Origin: Oscillospiraceae bacterium | Lineage (GTDB): Bacteria; Bacillota; Clostridia; Oscillospirales; Oscillospiraceae | Direction of reading: 5' to 3' | Length of the DNA: 64,000 bases | NCBI GenBank assembly: GCA_902795195.1 | Contig: CADBKF010000002.1 | Span: 25,214 to 89,213 of the forward strand | In this document: positions 1 through 10,301 of the stretch, one piece after another | Layout: each line of letters begins with the position of its first letter | How positions within the stretch are numbered: the stretch's first letter is position 1 | Translations under genes and position numbers: made by a program | Notes under the pieces: generated by a model | The model's input: only the letters and a program-made list of their open reading frames with translations | Databases searched by the model: none | Told to the model about the DNA's origin: nothing

Positions 1-2
1 TC

Positions 3-251
3 TGTGACTTCTTGCGATCCGGCCGTTCCGTGGCGCCGTATCTGCCGCAGGTGCGGGAGATGGCGGCCCAAGCCAAGGCCTGCGGACTCAACATCGACTA
101 TTTCCCCACCAATTTCGTGGTGCAAGGCGGGCGCATCTGGTATGTGGACTACGAATGCAATGACTACATGGATGAGTGGAGCTTCGAGAACTGGGGCGTC
201 AAATACTGGTCCAGAACGCCGGAGTTGGAAGAGTATCTGAAACGAGGATGA
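3..251 (+). CDS. C-terminal end of a kinase-like protein (partial)
   Basis: The reading frame is open at the left edge of the window, so the gene starts upstream; only about 82 C-terminal residues are seen. The segment with FVVQGGRIWYVDYECNDYMD resembles the C-terminal part of small protein-kinase-like or aminoglycoside-phosphotransferase-like proteins, where a YVDYE motif follows the catalytic loop. That family call is a weak inference because the catalytic residues lie outside the window. The stop codon overlaps the start of the next gene (ATGA), so the two are probably translationally coupled. Confidence 0.55.
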   Translation, partial: CDFLRSGRSVAPYLPQVREMAAQAKACGLNIDYFPTNFVVQGGRIWYVDYECNDYMDEWSFENWGVKYWSRTPELEEYLKRG

Positions 252-1120
252 GCGGAATGCAATTCAAGCGATATACAAACGAAGACTACAACGCCGTCTG
301 TGATTTCCTGATCGCGTTTTGCAGTCGGGACGGGCGGCGCCTCAACTGGAACTGGGGTCGATTTGAATGGATGGTCGGGCACCCGGAATTCGACCAGAGC
401 CAGGCCTCCTCCATCGGACTGTGGATGGAGGACGGCAGGGTGATCGGCGCAGCAATTTACGATATGTATTTTGGCGAAGCCTTCTGCGGCGTGCTGCCGG
501 AATACGAGGCGCTGTATCCGGAAGTTTTGGATTACGCATACCGGGAGCTCAAGGACGAGGCGGGGCTTGGCATTGCGATCTGCGATGAGGATTGGAAGCA
601 GATCGCAGCCGCAAAGGCGGCCGGCTTTGTCCGCGCAGAGCAAACGGAAACGCTGATGACGCTCGCGCTGGACCGTCCGCGCGCTGCACGGCTGCCAGAG
701 GGGCTTTCCTTTGCAGAGCTCGACCCAACTAAGGACGCCGAAGCGCTTCAATGGCTGTTCTGGCAGGGCTTTGACCACGGAACCGACCGGACAGAGTTTG
801 AACACACGGAGCAGGTCCCTGCGCGCCCCCGTCCGCACTTCAACCGGCATCTGAGCGTTGCGGCAGTCAATGCCGCGGGAGAGCCGGTTTCCTGCTGCTG
901 CCTGTGGTTCCGAGAGGGGACCGACGATGCCTACGTGGAGCCGGTCTGCACAATCCCGTCCTACAGAGGAAGGGGCGCCGCAAAAGCCGTCATCTTTGAG
1001 GCGCTGCGGCGCGCCGAAGCGCTCGGCGCAAAGCGGGCCTGCGTCCTCTCGGACATGGAATTCTACAAAAAACTCGGCTTCGTCCCAAAATGGCACTACA
1101 CGTTTTATTGGAAGGCGTGA
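248..1120 (+). CDS. GNAT family N-acetyltransferase (two GNAT-like halves)
   Basis: A 290-residue cytoplasmic protein. The C-terminal half (about 205-290) has the acetyl-CoA binding signature PSYRGRGAAKAVIFEAL followed by the usual beta-bulge segment FYKKLGFVPKWHYTFY. The first half looks like a degenerate second GNAT fold, the arrangement of many Firmicute 290-aa GNAT proteins. I chose ATG 248 because it overlaps the upstream stop (ATGA) and the homologous region starts there; a longer in-frame extension from 176 would run into the preceding gene. The substrate cannot be predicted from sequence. Confidence 0.85.
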   Translation: MSGMQFKRYTNEDYNAVCDFLIAFCSRDGRRLNWNWGRFEWMVGHPEFDQSQASSIGLWMEDGRVIGAAIYDMYFGEAFCGVLPEYEALYPEVLDYAYRELKDEAGLGIAICDEDWKQIAAAKAAGFVRAEQTETLMTLALDRPRAARLPEGLSFAELDPTKDAEALQWLFWQGFDHGTDRTEFEHTEQVPARPRPHFNRHLSVAAVNAAGEPVSCCCLWFREGTDDAYVEPVCTIPSYRGRGAAKAVIFEALRRAEALGAKRACVLSDMEFYKKLGFVPKWHYTFYWKA

Positions 1121-1170
1121 GAAGCGGCGAAATGGACTGGATACTGAAACACACAGGAGGATGACGAAGC

Positions 1171-1842
1171 ATGGATACAAAGCTGTTTTTTCAGGCAATC
1201 GTGAAATTTCTGAGCGGTCTGCTGCTGGTCGGCCTGTTGCTGTTTCTGCCGGCAGGGACCTTTGCATTCTGGCAGGCCTGGCTGCTCATGGGGATCCTGT
1301 TTGTTCCGATGTTCATTGCAGGCCTGATTATGATGAAAAAATCGCCGGCGCTTCTGCGGAAGCGGCTGGATGCCAGGGAGGCGCAGGCCGAACAGAAGAC
1401 GGTGATCGCGCTCAGCGGGCTGATGTTTCTTGCTGCGTTTCTTCTCGCCGGGCTGAATTTCAGGTTCGGCTGGCTGGTGCTTCCGGCCTGGGCCTCGTAT
1501 GCAGCGGCAGCCCTGTTCCTGTTGGCCTATGCCCTGTATGCAGAGGTGCTGCGCGAGAATGTCTGGCTCTCGCGGACAATCGAGGTGCAGGAGAACCAGA
1601 AGGTCATCGATACCGGGCTGTACGGGATCGTGCGGCACCCGATGTACATGAGTACGCTGCTGCTGTTTCTTTCGATGCCGCTGGTCCTGGGCTCCGTCAT
1701 TTCGTTTGTGATCATGCTGGCGTATATCCCGATCATCGCAAAGCGCATCCGCAATGAAGAGCAGGTGCTGGGACAAGGGCTTGCAGGATATACAGAATAC
1801 AAAACGCGGGTCCGGTACAAGGTGATCCCGTTTGTGTGGTGA
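1171..1842 (+). CDS. Isoprenylcysteine carboxyl methyltransferase-like membrane protein
   Basis: A 223-residue protein with about five hydrophobic segments. The C-terminal GLYGIVRHPMYMSTLLLFLS block is the RHPxY signature of the ICMT/PEMT membrane methyltransferase superfamily, which binds S-adenosylmethionine near the membrane surface. A late NEEQ motif is also typical. Bacterial members methylate lipids or unknown small molecules; the substrate is unknown. AGGAGG at 1155-1160 lies 10 nt before the start. It sits between GNAT and hydrolase genes in the same direction. Confidence 0.82.
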   Translation: MDTKLFFQAIVKFLSGLLLVGLLLFLPAGTFAFWQAWLLMGILFVPMFIAGLIMMKKSPALLRKRLDAREAQAEQKTVIALSGLMFLAAFLLAGLNFRFGWLVLPAWASYAAAALFLLAYALYAEVLRENVWLSRTIEVQENQKVIDTGLYGIVRHPMYMSTLLLFLSMPLVLGSVISFVIMLAYIPIIAKRIRNEEQVLGQGLAGYTEYKTRVRYKVIPFVW

Positions 1843-1882
1843 GGCGTGCGGGAGCAGAAACGTAGTGCGGGAGGACAAACAG

Positions 1883-2632
1883 ATGCAGTTTCGGGAATTT
1901 GGTTCCGCGCAGGGGAGGACGCTGCTCTTTCTGCACGGCGGCGGGCTGTCCTGGTGGAATTACCGGGAAGCAGCGGAAGCGCTGCAGCACGAATTTCATA
2001 TCATCCTGCCCATCCTGGACGGACATGCGGGCAGCGACCGCCCGTTTACAAGCATCGAGGAGAATGCAGCGGAACTCATCTCCTGGATCGACGCCCATTG
2101 CGGCGGCTCGGTGCTGCTGATCGGCGGTCTGTCGCTGGGCGGGCAGATCCTGCTGGAGATGCTCTCCCAGCGCCCGGCGATCTGCAGCCACGCGCTGATC
2201 GAAAGCGCGGCGGTGATCCCGTCCCGCCTGACGAATGCCCTGATTGCGCCGGCCTTCGGCAGCAGCTACGGACTCATCCGGAATCGCAGCTTTGCCAGGC
2301 TGCAGTTTCAGTCTCTGCACATGAAGTCCGAGCTCTTTGAGGACTATTACCGGGACACCTGCCAGATTCAGAAGAGCGACATGATCGCGTTCATGAAAGC
2401 AAGCACCGCTTACACGCTGAAGGACGCGATCCGCAGCACAGCGGCCGAAGTGCATGTGTACTACGGCAGCCGGGAAACCGGCGAGATCAAGCGCTCTGCC
2501 GAGCGCATCGGAAAGACGCTCCCGCGCGGGCAGATCCGTTGCCTGCCCGGCTGCCACCACGGGGAGTTTTCCATCAACCACGCAGACGAATACGCGGCTG
2601 CGGTCAGAAGCATCGTAAGCGGCAAGACGTGA
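1883..2632 (+). CDS. Alpha/beta hydrolase
   Basis: A 249-residue hydrolase. The oxyanion-hole region LLFLHGGGLSWW is near residue 15, the nucleophile elbow GGLSLGGQ (Ser) near 88, and a late CHHGEF segment offers the catalytic His. I chose ATG 1883 because GGGAGG lies just upstream and the conserved fold starts at once; an earlier in-frame start would overlap the previous gene. The stop TGA abuts the stop of the convergent rhamnosidase gene with no intervening base and no terminator hairpin, so read-through of the two transcripts is likely. Substrate unknown. Confidence 0.85.
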   Translation: MQFREFGSAQGRTLLFLHGGGLSWWNYREAAEALQHEFHIILPILDGHAGSDRPFTSIEENAAELISWIDAHCGGSVLLIGGLSLGGQILLEMLSQRPAICSHALIESAAVIPSRLTNALIAPAFGSSYGLIRNRSFARLQFQSLHMKSELFEDYYRDTCQIQKSDMIAFMKASTAYTLKDAIRSTAAEVHVYYGSRETGEIKRSAERIGKTLPRGQIRCLPGCHHGEFSINHADEYAAAVRSIVSGKT

Positions 2633-5155
2633 TCATAGGGTAAAGCTTCCGGGGCCCAGGACCTGCGTGCGGCCGTCCGGGAGGCGCAGCTCTGCGGTGC
2701 AGTTGGCGGGAATGGAGACGGTATAGCTGATTCTTCCGTCTCGCTTTTCCCACTTGCTCTCCACCGGGCCGTAGACGCTCAGATACCGGGCAGATGCAAA
2801 GCTGAAGTGTCCGCCGGGCTGCGGCGCGATGACAAAGCGGTTTTCTCCGGCCACGCGGATGCCGCACATGGAGGAAAAGAGCCATTCCACCATGGCGCCC
2901 TTGGAGTAGTGGTTGAGACTTGCAATGCCGCCGTCTTTGCAGTTGGGGCCCTCCCAGGCCTCCCAGATTGTGGTGGCGCCGGCCTTGGGCATGGCGAGCC
3001 AGCCGGGGACCTCCTCGTTTTCGAGCAGCCGGTAGGCGTATTCGATACCCAGCTGCGCCAGCACATAGAGGATCAGCGGCGTGGAGAGAAAGCCCGTGCC
3101 CAGGCGCCAGCCGTAGCGGTCCAGGGCCTCGATCAGGCGTTTTTTGGCATATTCCGTCTGCGCGTCATCGAGCAGCTCCATGTACAGCGGCCGCACGAGC
3201 TTGGCCTGGCGGTCGGTGTCCAGAGAGAATTTCTTCGTCCGGACCAACGCCTGATAACCCTGCTTCGCCTGCTCTGCGGTCTCGTGATACAGCTTTGCGT
3301 CGTCCGGCTTGTCCAGCACACGGGCAATGTTCTCCATGTGATGCATCAGATAGACCACATAGGCGGTGGTCTCCTCCGGGTGAGGCGAGACGAAATCCGA
3401 CACGGCAAAGGGCTTCACGTCGGCGGGCTCGGCCCATTCGCCGTAGGCCTGGCCGTAGTTGGAGATCTGCTTCCGCGCCTTCCGTTCGATGCCGGTGGGC
3501 AGGGCAGTGGGGTACCACTTGCCCAGGGTGCTCCGCTTATACAGGGCATAGCGGCGCATGCTCTCGTAGCTTTCCTCCAGGATGCGCCGGTCGCCGTACT
3601 GGCTGTAGATGACCCAGGGGATCAGCACGCCCGCGTCGGACCAGCCTGCGGAGCCGTCCATGGGATTCATATAGGCGTCTACGCCGCCCTTCGGCGCGAT
3701 CTGCGGATAACAGCCGTTTCTGTGCTGGATGTCCCGCAGATCGTTTTCATATTTGCGGGCAAACGGGGCGAAGCGGAAGAGATAGGAGGCGGTTCTGGCA
3801 AAAATCTGCGCGTCGCCGGTCCAGCCGTGGCGCTCCCGGGTGGGGCAGTCGGTGGGAATGTCCAGATGGTTGTTCTTGGCCGACCAGACCGTGGCCTCAA
3901 AGAATCTGTTCAGCAGCTCGTTCGAGCTCTCAAACCAGCCGGTGCGCTCAAGGTCGGAGTAGACCGCGATCGCGGTGAAGTCCTCGGGACGGAAGGGGAC
4001 GTCCGTCTCCACCAGCACGTACTGGAAGCCAAAGACGGCGAAGGTGGTTTTGTAGTCGTTGCGGCCCTCGGCGCAGGTGTAGTCCACCTGCTGCAGGGGG
4101 GTCGTGATTTTTTTGTTGGTACACTGGATGTTCTTTTGCGTGAACTCGCCGTCCTGATCCAGCAGCTCGCCAAAGCGGAGGAAGATCCGCTGCCCCACTC
4201 TGGCCTCCAGCGAGAAGGACAGATAACCCGCGATATTCTGGCCGAAGTCCAGCACAGTTTTGCCGCCGGGCGTGGTGATCAGCTTCGGCTTGAAGGTCTC
4301 GTGCTCGGTGACAGGCACGTTGTTCGAGCAGGTGGGGCGGACGCTGTGCCTTGTCAGCCGGGCAAAACCGTTGTACATGGGCGTGCGGAAGGCCTCGACG
4401 ATCTCGCCGTCCTTGTTGTCGGCAAAGCGGATGGGGCCGTCGTTCGACCACTGCCAGCTCTCGTCGGTGCAGACGGTTTGTCGGCTGCCGCCCGGATACG
4501 TGATTTCGAGCTGCGCCAGCAGCTTGGTCTCGGTGCCGTACTGATTTTTGAGGCCCCACGCGCCGCAGGAGCCGCGATACCAGCCGTCGGCAAGCTGCAC
4601 CGTCAGCTCGTTTTCACCGCTGCGCAGAAGCGCCGTCACGTCATAGGTCTGATACTGCACGCGCTTGCGGTAGTCGGTGTAGCCGGGCGCCATGACAAAG
4701 CTGCCGACTTTTTCCCCGTGGATCTTTGCCTCATACAGACCGCAGGCGGTGATGTAGAGCCGTGCGTTTTCAACCGGCTGCGACACGCAGAACGTTTTGT
4801 GGAAGCAGTCCACGGGATAGCGCTGCTTTTTGTCCGCCGCGAAATTGCCGGTGATCCATTTGGCCTGCCAGCTGGAAATACCCCGCTCAAAGAAGGCCTC
4901 GCTCCAGGGCCCCGGTGTGTCGGCCTCATCCCAGAGGCGGATCTTCCAGCTGACCCGCTCCCGGTCGTGGAGGCCCTTGGGGTACTCGGCCCACATGGCG
5001 CCGGATTGGACCTTGCCGCTGTCCCAGCGCTCGGTGACGATCTGATAAGCGGTCTGCTTTTCGCCGCCATCAACGTTCCACATCAGCCGGGGATGCTTGA
5101 CGTCAATGCCGATGGGATTTTCCAAATATTCGGTTCTCATCCGTATCGCTTTCAT
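2633..5155 (-). CDS. Alpha-L-rhamnosidase, GH78
   Basis: An 840-residue enzyme releasing terminal alpha-L-rhamnose from glycosides or polysaccharide side chains. The N-terminal half carries beta-sandwich domains ([22 protein letters not shown]), then FGQNIAGY near 304-311, and the (alpha/alpha)6 catalytic barrel begins around residue 400. The acidic active-site motif [15 protein letters not shown] lies at about 436-450. No signal peptide is visible, so it should act in the cytoplasm on an imported rhamnoside. Its start overlaps the stop of the transporter gene by 4 nt (ATGA), indicating one operon (transporter then enzyme). Confidence 0.95.
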   Translation of the reverse strand: MKAIRMRTEYLENPIGIDVKHPRLMWNVDGGEKQTAYQIVTERWDSGKVQSGAMWAEYPKGLHDRERVSWKIRLWDEADTPGPWSEAFFERGISSWQAKWITGNFAADKKQRYPVDCFHKTFCVSQPVENARLYITACGLYEAKIHGEKVGSFVMAPGYTDYRKRVQYQTYDVTALLRSGENELTVQLADGWYRGSCGAWGLKNQYGTETKLLAQLEITYPGGSRQTVCTDESWQWSNDGPIRFADNKDGEIVEAFRTPMYNGFARLTRHSVRPTCSNNVPVTEHETFKPKLITTPGGKTVLDFGQNIAGYLSFSLEARVGQRIFLRFGELLDQDGEFTQKNIQCTNKKITTPLQQVDYTCAEGRNDYKTTFAVFGFQYVLVETDVPFRPEDFTAIAVYSDLERTGWFESSNELLNRFFEATVWSAKNNHLDIPTDCPTRERHGWTGDAQIFARTASYLFRFAPFARKYENDLRDIQHRNGCYPQIAPKGGVDAYMNPMDGSAGWSDAGVLIPWVIYSQYGDRRILEESYESMRRYALYKRSTLGKWYPTALPTGIERKARKQISNYGQAYGEWAEPADVKPFAVSDFVSPHPEETTAYVVYLMHHMENIARVLDKPDDAKLYHETAEQAKQGYQALVRTKKFSLDTDRQAKLVRPLYMELLDDAQTEYAKKRLIEALDRYGWRLGTGFLSTPLILYVLAQLGIEYAYRLLENEEVPGWLAMPKAGATTIWEAWEGPNCKDGGIASLNHYSKGAMVEWLFSSMCGIRVAGENRFVIAPQPGGHFSFASARYLSVYGPVESKWEKRDGRISYTVSIPANCTAELRLPDGRTQVLGPGSFTL

Positions 5156-6582
5156 TTTGTTTCCTTTCTGGCCTTGATCTCGGCCTGCTCTGCTGGGAGG
5201 TTCTTTTCAACATCGAGGAACTTCAGCACGACCACCAGAATGAGGCCGGTGAAGACCTCCAGTCCCAAAAACGCGAAGATGATGACAGAATACACCGCCG
5301 CAGGCTGCGCTGCCGCCACCGTATTGCCGGCAGCGTCCAGGCTGGGGGCGATATAGCCGGCCTTGGCCAGCATCCAGTTGAATACGCCGGTCATGATGCC
5401 CACCATGGCAACGGCAATGATGTTGTAGATCGACATTGCCGCACCATCGATGCGCTTGTCGGTTTTCCATTCCAGGTGGTCCAGACAGTCGGCAAACAGC
5501 GCCATAAAGACGTACGCGCAGGGAAGTCCGCCGATGTTTTTGATGAACTGGCCGATCAGCACGATCACCATGCTGCGCGGGAACAGCCAGCAGATCAAAC
5601 TCCCCACGGCGTAGAGCAGAAAGCCCACCAGGGTGACGTTGCGCTTGCCGAACTTCTTCGCCAGCGGCCACACCGCGAAGATGCCGATGCCCATCGGGAT
5701 GCCGCCGATGACCGACACCAGCATCTGGGTGATGCCGTCGTTGTAGGTGCCCAGCACGTAGTTGCAGTAGTAGACCAGGCCCAGGTTCTTGAGGGTCACG
5801 CCGATGGTGTAGATCAGGAAATAGACGTACATCAGCACCATATATTTGTCGGTGAACAGCAGCTTGAGCTGTTGACCGAAGGACAGGGCCGCTTCCGTTA
5901 TGTCCGAGGACTCCTCCGTCACGCGCTCCTTGGTGAAGAAATACTCCAGCAGCGTCAGCGGCAGGGCCAGGATGGAGAGCACGGACATGAGGGTGATCCA
6001 CTTGGACTTGTCCACGCCGATGGCCGGCATGATGACCATCGGGAACACCAGGGCAACCAGGATACCGGACATCATGATCGTGGCGATCTGGTTGAAGACC
6101 GACAGGCCGCCTCTGGCGGTGCCGTCGCGGGTGGAGAGCGGCACCATGAGATTGTGGCTCATGTTGAAGATCGTGTAGGCGAAGGAGTAGAACAGGTTGT
6201 AGGAGATCATGACCCAGAGCGCCTTGAGCGTGTCGCTGCCCTCGGGGACCGTGAAGAGCAGAATGCCGGTCACGGGCACCAGCACCGCAGAGAGCAGCAG
6301 CCAGGGCCGGGCCTTGCCCTCTTTGGTCTTTGTCCGGTCGATGATCTGGCCCATGATGACGTTGGTGATGGCGTCGATCACCTTGGAGACGATGGGGAAG
6401 ATCGTCAGAAACAGACCGCTCCATAGCGGGGTGAGGTTCAGCACGTCCGTGTAGTAGACGTTGAGATAGGTGGCCAGCACTGCGTTGAGCAGCAGCGCGC
6501 CGGCGGGACCGATCAGATAGCCCAGCCATTTTTCCTTCGCCCGGACCTCCGGGGATTTGACGGCACTTGCAGGCAGCTTCAT
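5152..6582 (-). CDS. GPH-type sugar:cation symporter (MFS)
   Basis: A 476-residue membrane protein with about 12 hydrophobic segments. The N-terminal [23 protein letters not shown] region, a cytoplasmic loop with [13 protein letters not shown], and a later [13 protein letters not shown] loop match the glycoside-pentoside-hexuronide (MelB/XylP-like) family. It probably imports a rhamnosylated glycoside together with a cation for the downstream GH78 enzyme. First gene of the two-gene operon, with AGGAGGAG upstream of the start. Divergently transcribed from the AraC regulator. Confidence 0.93.
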   Translation of the reverse strand: MKLPASAVKSPEVRAKEKWLGYLIGPAGALLLNAVLATYLNVYYTDVLNLTPLWSGLFLTIFPIVSKVIDAITNVIMGQIIDRTKTKEGKARPWLLLSAVLVPVTGILLFTVPEGSDTLKALWVMISYNLFYSFAYTIFNMSHNLMVPLSTRDGTARGGLSVFNQIATIMMSGILVALVFPMVIMPAIGVDKSKWITLMSVLSILALPLTLLEYFFTKERVTEESSDITEAALSFGQQLKLLFTDKYMVLMYVYFLIYTIGVTLKNLGLVYYCNYVLGTYNDGITQMLVSVIGGIPMGIGIFAVWPLAKKFGKRNVTLVGFLLYAVGSLICWLFPRSMVIVLIGQFIKNIGGLPCAYVFMALFADCLDHLEWKTDKRIDGAAMSIYNIIAVAMVGIMTGVFNWMLAKAGYIAPSLDAAGNTVAAAQPAAVYSVIIFAFLGLEVFTGLILVVVLKFLDVEKNLPAEQAEIKARKETK

Positions 6583-6631
6583 GGCTTGCTCCTCCTTTTG
6601 GATCGTTCTGTATCCAATATATCACAGGCAC

Positions 6632-6647
6632 ATAGAATTGTCTTGCA
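6632..6647 (-). promoter_or_regulatory. Candidate AraC operator upstream of the symporter-rhamnosidase operon
   Basis: The + strand reads ATAGAATTGTCTTGCA. A similar 16-mer (12 of 16 identical, including GTCTTGCA) lies upstream of the GH3 gene at 10302-10317. It overlaps the likely -35 zone of the symporter promoter (possible -10 TATATT on the minus strand at 6616-6621), where AraC-type activators usually bind. The regulator gene between the two operons makes this a plausible common operator. Inference from two sites only. Confidence 0.45.
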
Positions 6648-6695
6648 TAATTGTAAGAAAATCTATAAAATAGTAATGAAATCAAACGAGGAGCG

Positions 6696-7898
6696 ATGGA
6701 TATGCAGTTGGATCATGAATATCTTGCCCGCTCGATGGCCCGGCTTTCCGGTGTCCCGGTGCGGGTGTTTGAAGGCAGGACGCTGCGCTGTGCCTTCTAC
6801 CCGGCGCCGCTGCCCAGGGATCCCATGGCGCTGTATGAAACAGAATTGTTCTCCATCGAAAGTCATGTCGGGTATTACACCTCGCCCCTGTTTCACTGCT
6901 ACGGCGTGCTCAACGCGATGGGCCTGCGCTATGTGCTGGGGCCCACCTCACAGATCATGGCGAACGACCAGCAGCTGCGGGCGCTGGCCTTTCAGCTGGA
7001 CGTTCCGGCGGATGAGACCGGGGCCTTCCTCGATGGGATGCGTGCCATCTCGCCGCTGCCGGCGGAGACGCTGCTGCAGATGCTGCTCACGCTGAACCAC
7101 CTGCTCCACGACGGAGAACGCCTGACGCTCTCCGACGTGACGATCGCAGACGACGAGCAGCGGCTCATCAAAACGCGGGTCGAGCAGCGGCGCACGGAAC
7201 AGAACTACGAGACGGAAGGCACAGCCGCACAGGCGCACAACACGCTTCAGATCGAAGCGCTGCTGATGGGCATCGTCCGAAGCGGGGACAGCGCAGCTCT
7301 GCGGCGCTGGCTGGCCCAGGCCCCGCTGGTGCAGGGCGGCAAAATCGCTGCAGATCAGCTCCGGCAGCAGCGCAATCTGTTCATCGTCACCGCCACGCTG
7401 ATCTCCCGGGCAGCCATCCAGGGCGGCCTGCGGGAGGACGACGCCTTCTCGCTCTCCGACGCCTATATCCAGCGGGTGGAGCTGCTCACGGGCTATGGGC
7501 AGATCATGAACCTGCAGTACAACATGATCCTGGAATTCACCGAGCAGGTGGAGCGGCTGCGCCGGGGCAAGCACGCGAGCAAGCTTGCCCTGGATGTGGC
7601 AAACTACGTCCGGCACCACCTGTCAGAGCCCATCCGCGTGGACAAAATGGCGGAGGCATTCTATCTCAGTCGCCCCTATCTGTCCGCCAAATTCAAGCAG
7701 GAGACGGGCCGGAGCCTGACGGATTTCATCCTCAGCGAGAAAACCGAGGAGGCCAAGCGGCTGCTGCGCTACTCCGACAAATCCCAGTCTGCCATCAGCG
7801 CCTACTTGGGCTTTTCCTCTCAGGGCCACTTTGCCAAGGTCTTCGAAAAATATGCCGGCATGACGCCGGGCGAGTATAAAGCAAAGCACAGCGCATAA
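6696..7898 (+). CDS. AraC family transcriptional regulator
   Basis: A 400-residue protein. The C-terminal 100 residues hold the double helix-turn-helix: VANYVRHHLSEPIRVDKMAEAF, then LSRPYLSAKFKQETGRS, and the second helix pair ending in GFSSQGHFAKVFEKYAGMTPGEY. The first 300 residues are a ligand or sensor region without a clear cupin motif, as in several Clostridial carbohydrate regulators. It lies between the divergent symporter-rhamnosidase operon and the convergent GH3 gene, so it is the likely local activator. GAGGAG precedes the start. Confidence 0.93.
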   Translation: MDMQLDHEYLARSMARLSGVPVRVFEGRTLRCAFYPAPLPRDPMALYETELFSIESHVGYYTSPLFHCYGVLNAMGLRYVLGPTSQIMANDQQLRALAFQLDVPADETGAFLDGMRAISPLPAETLLQMLLTLNHLLHDGERLTLSDVTIADDEQRLIKTRVEQRRTEQNYETEGTAAQAHNTLQIEALLMGIVRSGDSAALRRWLAQAPLVQGGKIAADQLRQQRNLFIVTATLISRAAIQGGLREDDAFSLSDAYIQRVELLTGYGQIMNLQYNMILEFTEQVERLRRGKHASKLALDVANYVRHHLSEPIRVDKMAEAFYLSRPYLSAKFKQETGRSLTDFILSEKTEEAKRLLRYSDKSQSAISAYLGFSSQGHFAKVFEKYAGMTPGEYKAKHSA

Positions 7899-7933
7899 CG
7901 GCGCTGTGCTTTGCTGCATATTTATTTTTTTAG
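7881..7933. terminator. Terminator hairpin between convergent araC-type and GH3 genes
   Basis: A 14-bp perfect stem (7881-7894 with 7901-7914, loop ATAACG) overlaps the last codons and the stop of the AraC gene and is followed after a short spacer by a T-rich run (7920-7932). The T-run favours termination of the plus-strand transcript and overlaps the stop of the GH3 gene. Confidence 0.6.
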
Positions 7934-10243
7934 TGCCAACACCAGCCGCAGAACGTTTGCTGCCGTGCGCTGCAGCTCTCCCCGGGTGATGCCGTCGGGC
8001 TGACCGAGGGTTTCAAGCAGGGTGCCGTCGGATTGGTAGGTCTTTGCCACGTGCTTCATGTCGCCGGGCATCAGCACGTCCACCTGGGCGCGGACGCGGT
8101 AGGCGTTGTCGCGCAGGCGCGGGAACTCCGGGCTTCTTGACTTCTGCATCCACCAGTCGGTGATGACGCAGCCGGTGTAGCCCCATTCGCCGCGCAGCAC
8201 CGTGGTGACGAGGTCGTAGTTGTAGTGGCTCCAGACCCCGTTGACCTTGTTGTAGCTCGTCATGATCGTGCGGGGCTTGGCCTCCCTGACCACGATCTCG
8301 AAGTTTCGCAGATAGATCTCGCGCAGGGCCCGTTCGGAGAGCCGGGAATCGTTCGTGTTGCGCTTGGTCTCCTGGTTGTTGCAGGCAAAATGCTTGGGGC
8401 AGGCGGCCTTGCCCTGACTCTGGACGCCCCGCACCATTGCGGCAGCCATCTTGCCGGAGAGCAGCGGGTCCTCGGAGAAATACTCAAAGTTCCGGCCGCA
8501 GAGCGGGTTGCGGTGGATGTTCATGCCGGGCGAGAGCTGCACGTCCACGCCGTAGTGCACCATCTCCTCGCCCACCTTGGCGGAGAGCGCTTCCACCAGC
8601 GACGTGTTCCAGGTGCAGGCCAGGGCCGTGCCGCAGGGGAGAAGAGCGCAGTATTTTTTCAGCCGAAGGCCCGCGGGCCCGTCGGAGGTGATGATGGGCG
8701 CGACGCCTTTTTCGCGGAGGCTCTCGATCACGCCGCCGAAGGCGCCCGCGTTGCCCACAACGCCGAGTTCACTGCCCATCATGCCGTGACCGCGGCTCAG
8801 GGCCTCCAGCTCCTGGTCCGTCAGGCTGCCGATGAACTGCGCGAGGCTGGCGCTTCCGGCGCGCACCTGGTCCAAGGTGCAGGCGCGGGCTGCGGGGAGC
8901 GCGGCAGGCAGGTTCTCCAAAATCCGGCTGCGCAGCGCGGCGCTGGTCTGACACAGCGGCGTGCACTGCTCCACGGTGATCTCGCGCTCCAATGAGAAGC
9001 TGCCAAGCTCCGTTTCTCCGGCGGTGAAGCGGTAGTCTCCGGCCTCCAGCACAAAGCGGCTGCTGCCCTCATCGTAGGAGGCAAGGCACTTGTCGTCACA
9101 ACGAAGGGTCAGCGTCTCGCTCTCGCCGGGAGCCAGCGTCTTGGTCTTGCCAAAGGCCGCCAGCACCCGCAGCGGCTTGTCCAGCCGGCCCTCGGGGGCA
9201 GAACACCAGAGCGGAACGATCTGCTTGCCGGGGCGTTTGCCGGTGTTGGTGACGGTCACGACCGCTTCCACGCCGGAATCCAGACGGTTCAGGCCGACGG
9301 CCTTGATCTCAAATTCCGTATAGCTCAGGCCGAAGCCGAAGGGGTAGAGAACCTTTTCCGGGTGCAGGTCGAAATACCGGTAGCCCACATAGATGCCCTC
9401 GGCGTAGTTGTTGTATGCCTTGCCGCCGAAGCTGGCGCTGCTGGGGTAGTCCTCATAGCGGCGGGCGATCGTGTCGCTGAGCCTGCCGCAGGGGCTGAGC
9501 TTGCCGGTCAGCACGTCGGCAACCGCGTTGCCGCTCTCCATACCGCCCTGCCAGACCAACAGGATGGCAGAGAGCTTGTCGCCATATTCCTCGGTCCAGG
9601 CCATGTCCGGAATGCTGCCGACGTTCAGCAGTACCACGACTCTGGAGAAGGCGGCCGTCACCGCGTCCAGCATGGCCCGCTCGGCGTCGGTCAGATAGTA
9701 GCTGCCCTGGGTGAGCGTGTTTTCCCGGTCCTCGCCGGCAGCCCGGCCAAGGACCACGAGGGCGGTGTCCGCCTGCTTTGCGGCGGCCTGCACCAAGGCC
9801 TCGTCCAGCGGCATCTCGGGGTGACTGTAGGGCCAGTGGCCCCACCAGCCGTGGTCGGCCTTGTTGTCCTCCTGCTGCGTCCAGGTTTCATACGCCTGCC
9901 GCACGGCGGCATTTACCGGCACGCCGGCGTTGTCCAGACCCTCGAGCAGATTCACGTGATAAGGCGCGCTCACGTCGCCGCCGCTGCCGTAGCCCACATA
10001 GAACCAGTCGAGCTGGCAGCGGCCGAAGACCGCGACCTCTTTTTCCGGGTCCAGCGGCAGCACGCCGTCATTTTTCAGCAGCACGCAGCTCTCCGCGCCG
10101 GCCTGCCGGATCAGCGCCCCGATCCCGGGCGTCACATAGCGCTCCCCATTGGCAGTGGTTTCCTCCTGCATCAGACCGTTTCCCATCGCGGAATCAATGA
10201 TCCGCTGGATGAGCTGACCGGCCTTCTTTTTCCATTTGTTCAT
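7922..10243 (-). CDS. GH3 beta-glycosidase with permuted domain order
   Basis: A 773-residue glycosidase. The order is reversed compared with classic GH3: the GH3 C-terminal domain comes first (AESCVLLKNDGVLPLDPEKEV near residue 35-55), then a fibronectin-like domain (around 325-425), and the TIM-barrel domain is last, with PKHFACNNQE and the nucleophile in CVITDWWM (Asp about 696). This permuted type is known for Clostridial enzymes such as a Ruminococcus albus beta-glucosidase. No signal peptide, hence cytoplasmic. I chose ATG 10243 because AAAGGAGG precedes it; a 25-residue upstream extension has no ribosome site. Probably removes the glucose left after rhamnose release. Confidence 0.93.
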   Translation of the reverse strand: MNKWKKKAGQLIQRIIDSAMGNGLMQEETTANGERYVTPGIGALIRQAGAESCVLLKNDGVLPLDPEKEVAVFGRCQLDWFYVGYGSGGDVSAPYHVNLLEGLDNAGVPVNAAVRQAYETWTQQEDNKADHGWWGHWPYSHPEMPLDEALVQAAAKQADTALVVLGRAAGEDRENTLTQGSYYLTDAERAMLDAVTAAFSRVVVLLNVGSIPDMAWTEEYGDKLSAILLVWQGGMESGNAVADVLTGKLSPCGRLSDTIARRYEDYPSSASFGGKAYNNYAEGIYVGYRYFDLHPEKVLYPFGFGLSYTEFEIKAVGLNRLDSGVEAVVTVTNTGKRPGKQIVPLWCSAPEGRLDKPLRVLAAFGKTKTLAPGESETLTLRCDDKCLASYDEGSSRFVLEAGDYRFTAGETELGSFSLEREITVEQCTPLCQTSAALRSRILENLPAALPAARACTLDQVRAGSASLAQFIGSLTDQELEALSRGHGMMGSELGVVGNAGAFGGVIESLREKGVAPIITSDGPAGLRLKKYCALLPCGTALACTWNTSLVEALSAKVGEEMVHYGVDVQLSPGMNIHRNPLCGRNFEYFSEDPLLSGKMAAAMVRGVQSQGKAACPKHFACNNQETKRNTNDSRLSERALREIYLRNFEIVVREAKPRTIMTSYNKVNGVWSHYNYDLVTTVLRGEWGYTGCVITDWWMQKSRSPEFPRLRDNAYRVRAQVDVLMPGDMKHVAKTYQSDGTLLETLGQPDGITRGELQRTAANVLRLVLALKK

Positions 10244-10301
10244 TGCATCGACCTCCTTTTGCCCCATCATATCATATTTTTCACTGCTTGAACAGATTCC
10301 A

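Noticed and set aside
1105..1878. Minus-strand frame of 257 codons opposite the ICMT-like gene
   Set aside because: His/Gln-rich antisense shadow of a hydrophobic membrane protein gene.
2807..5356. Long plus-strand open frame (849 codons) opposite the rhamnosidase gene
   Set aside because: Frame shadow of a GC-rich gene: no ribosome site, no recognisable motif, and the minus strand encodes a complete GH78 enzyme.
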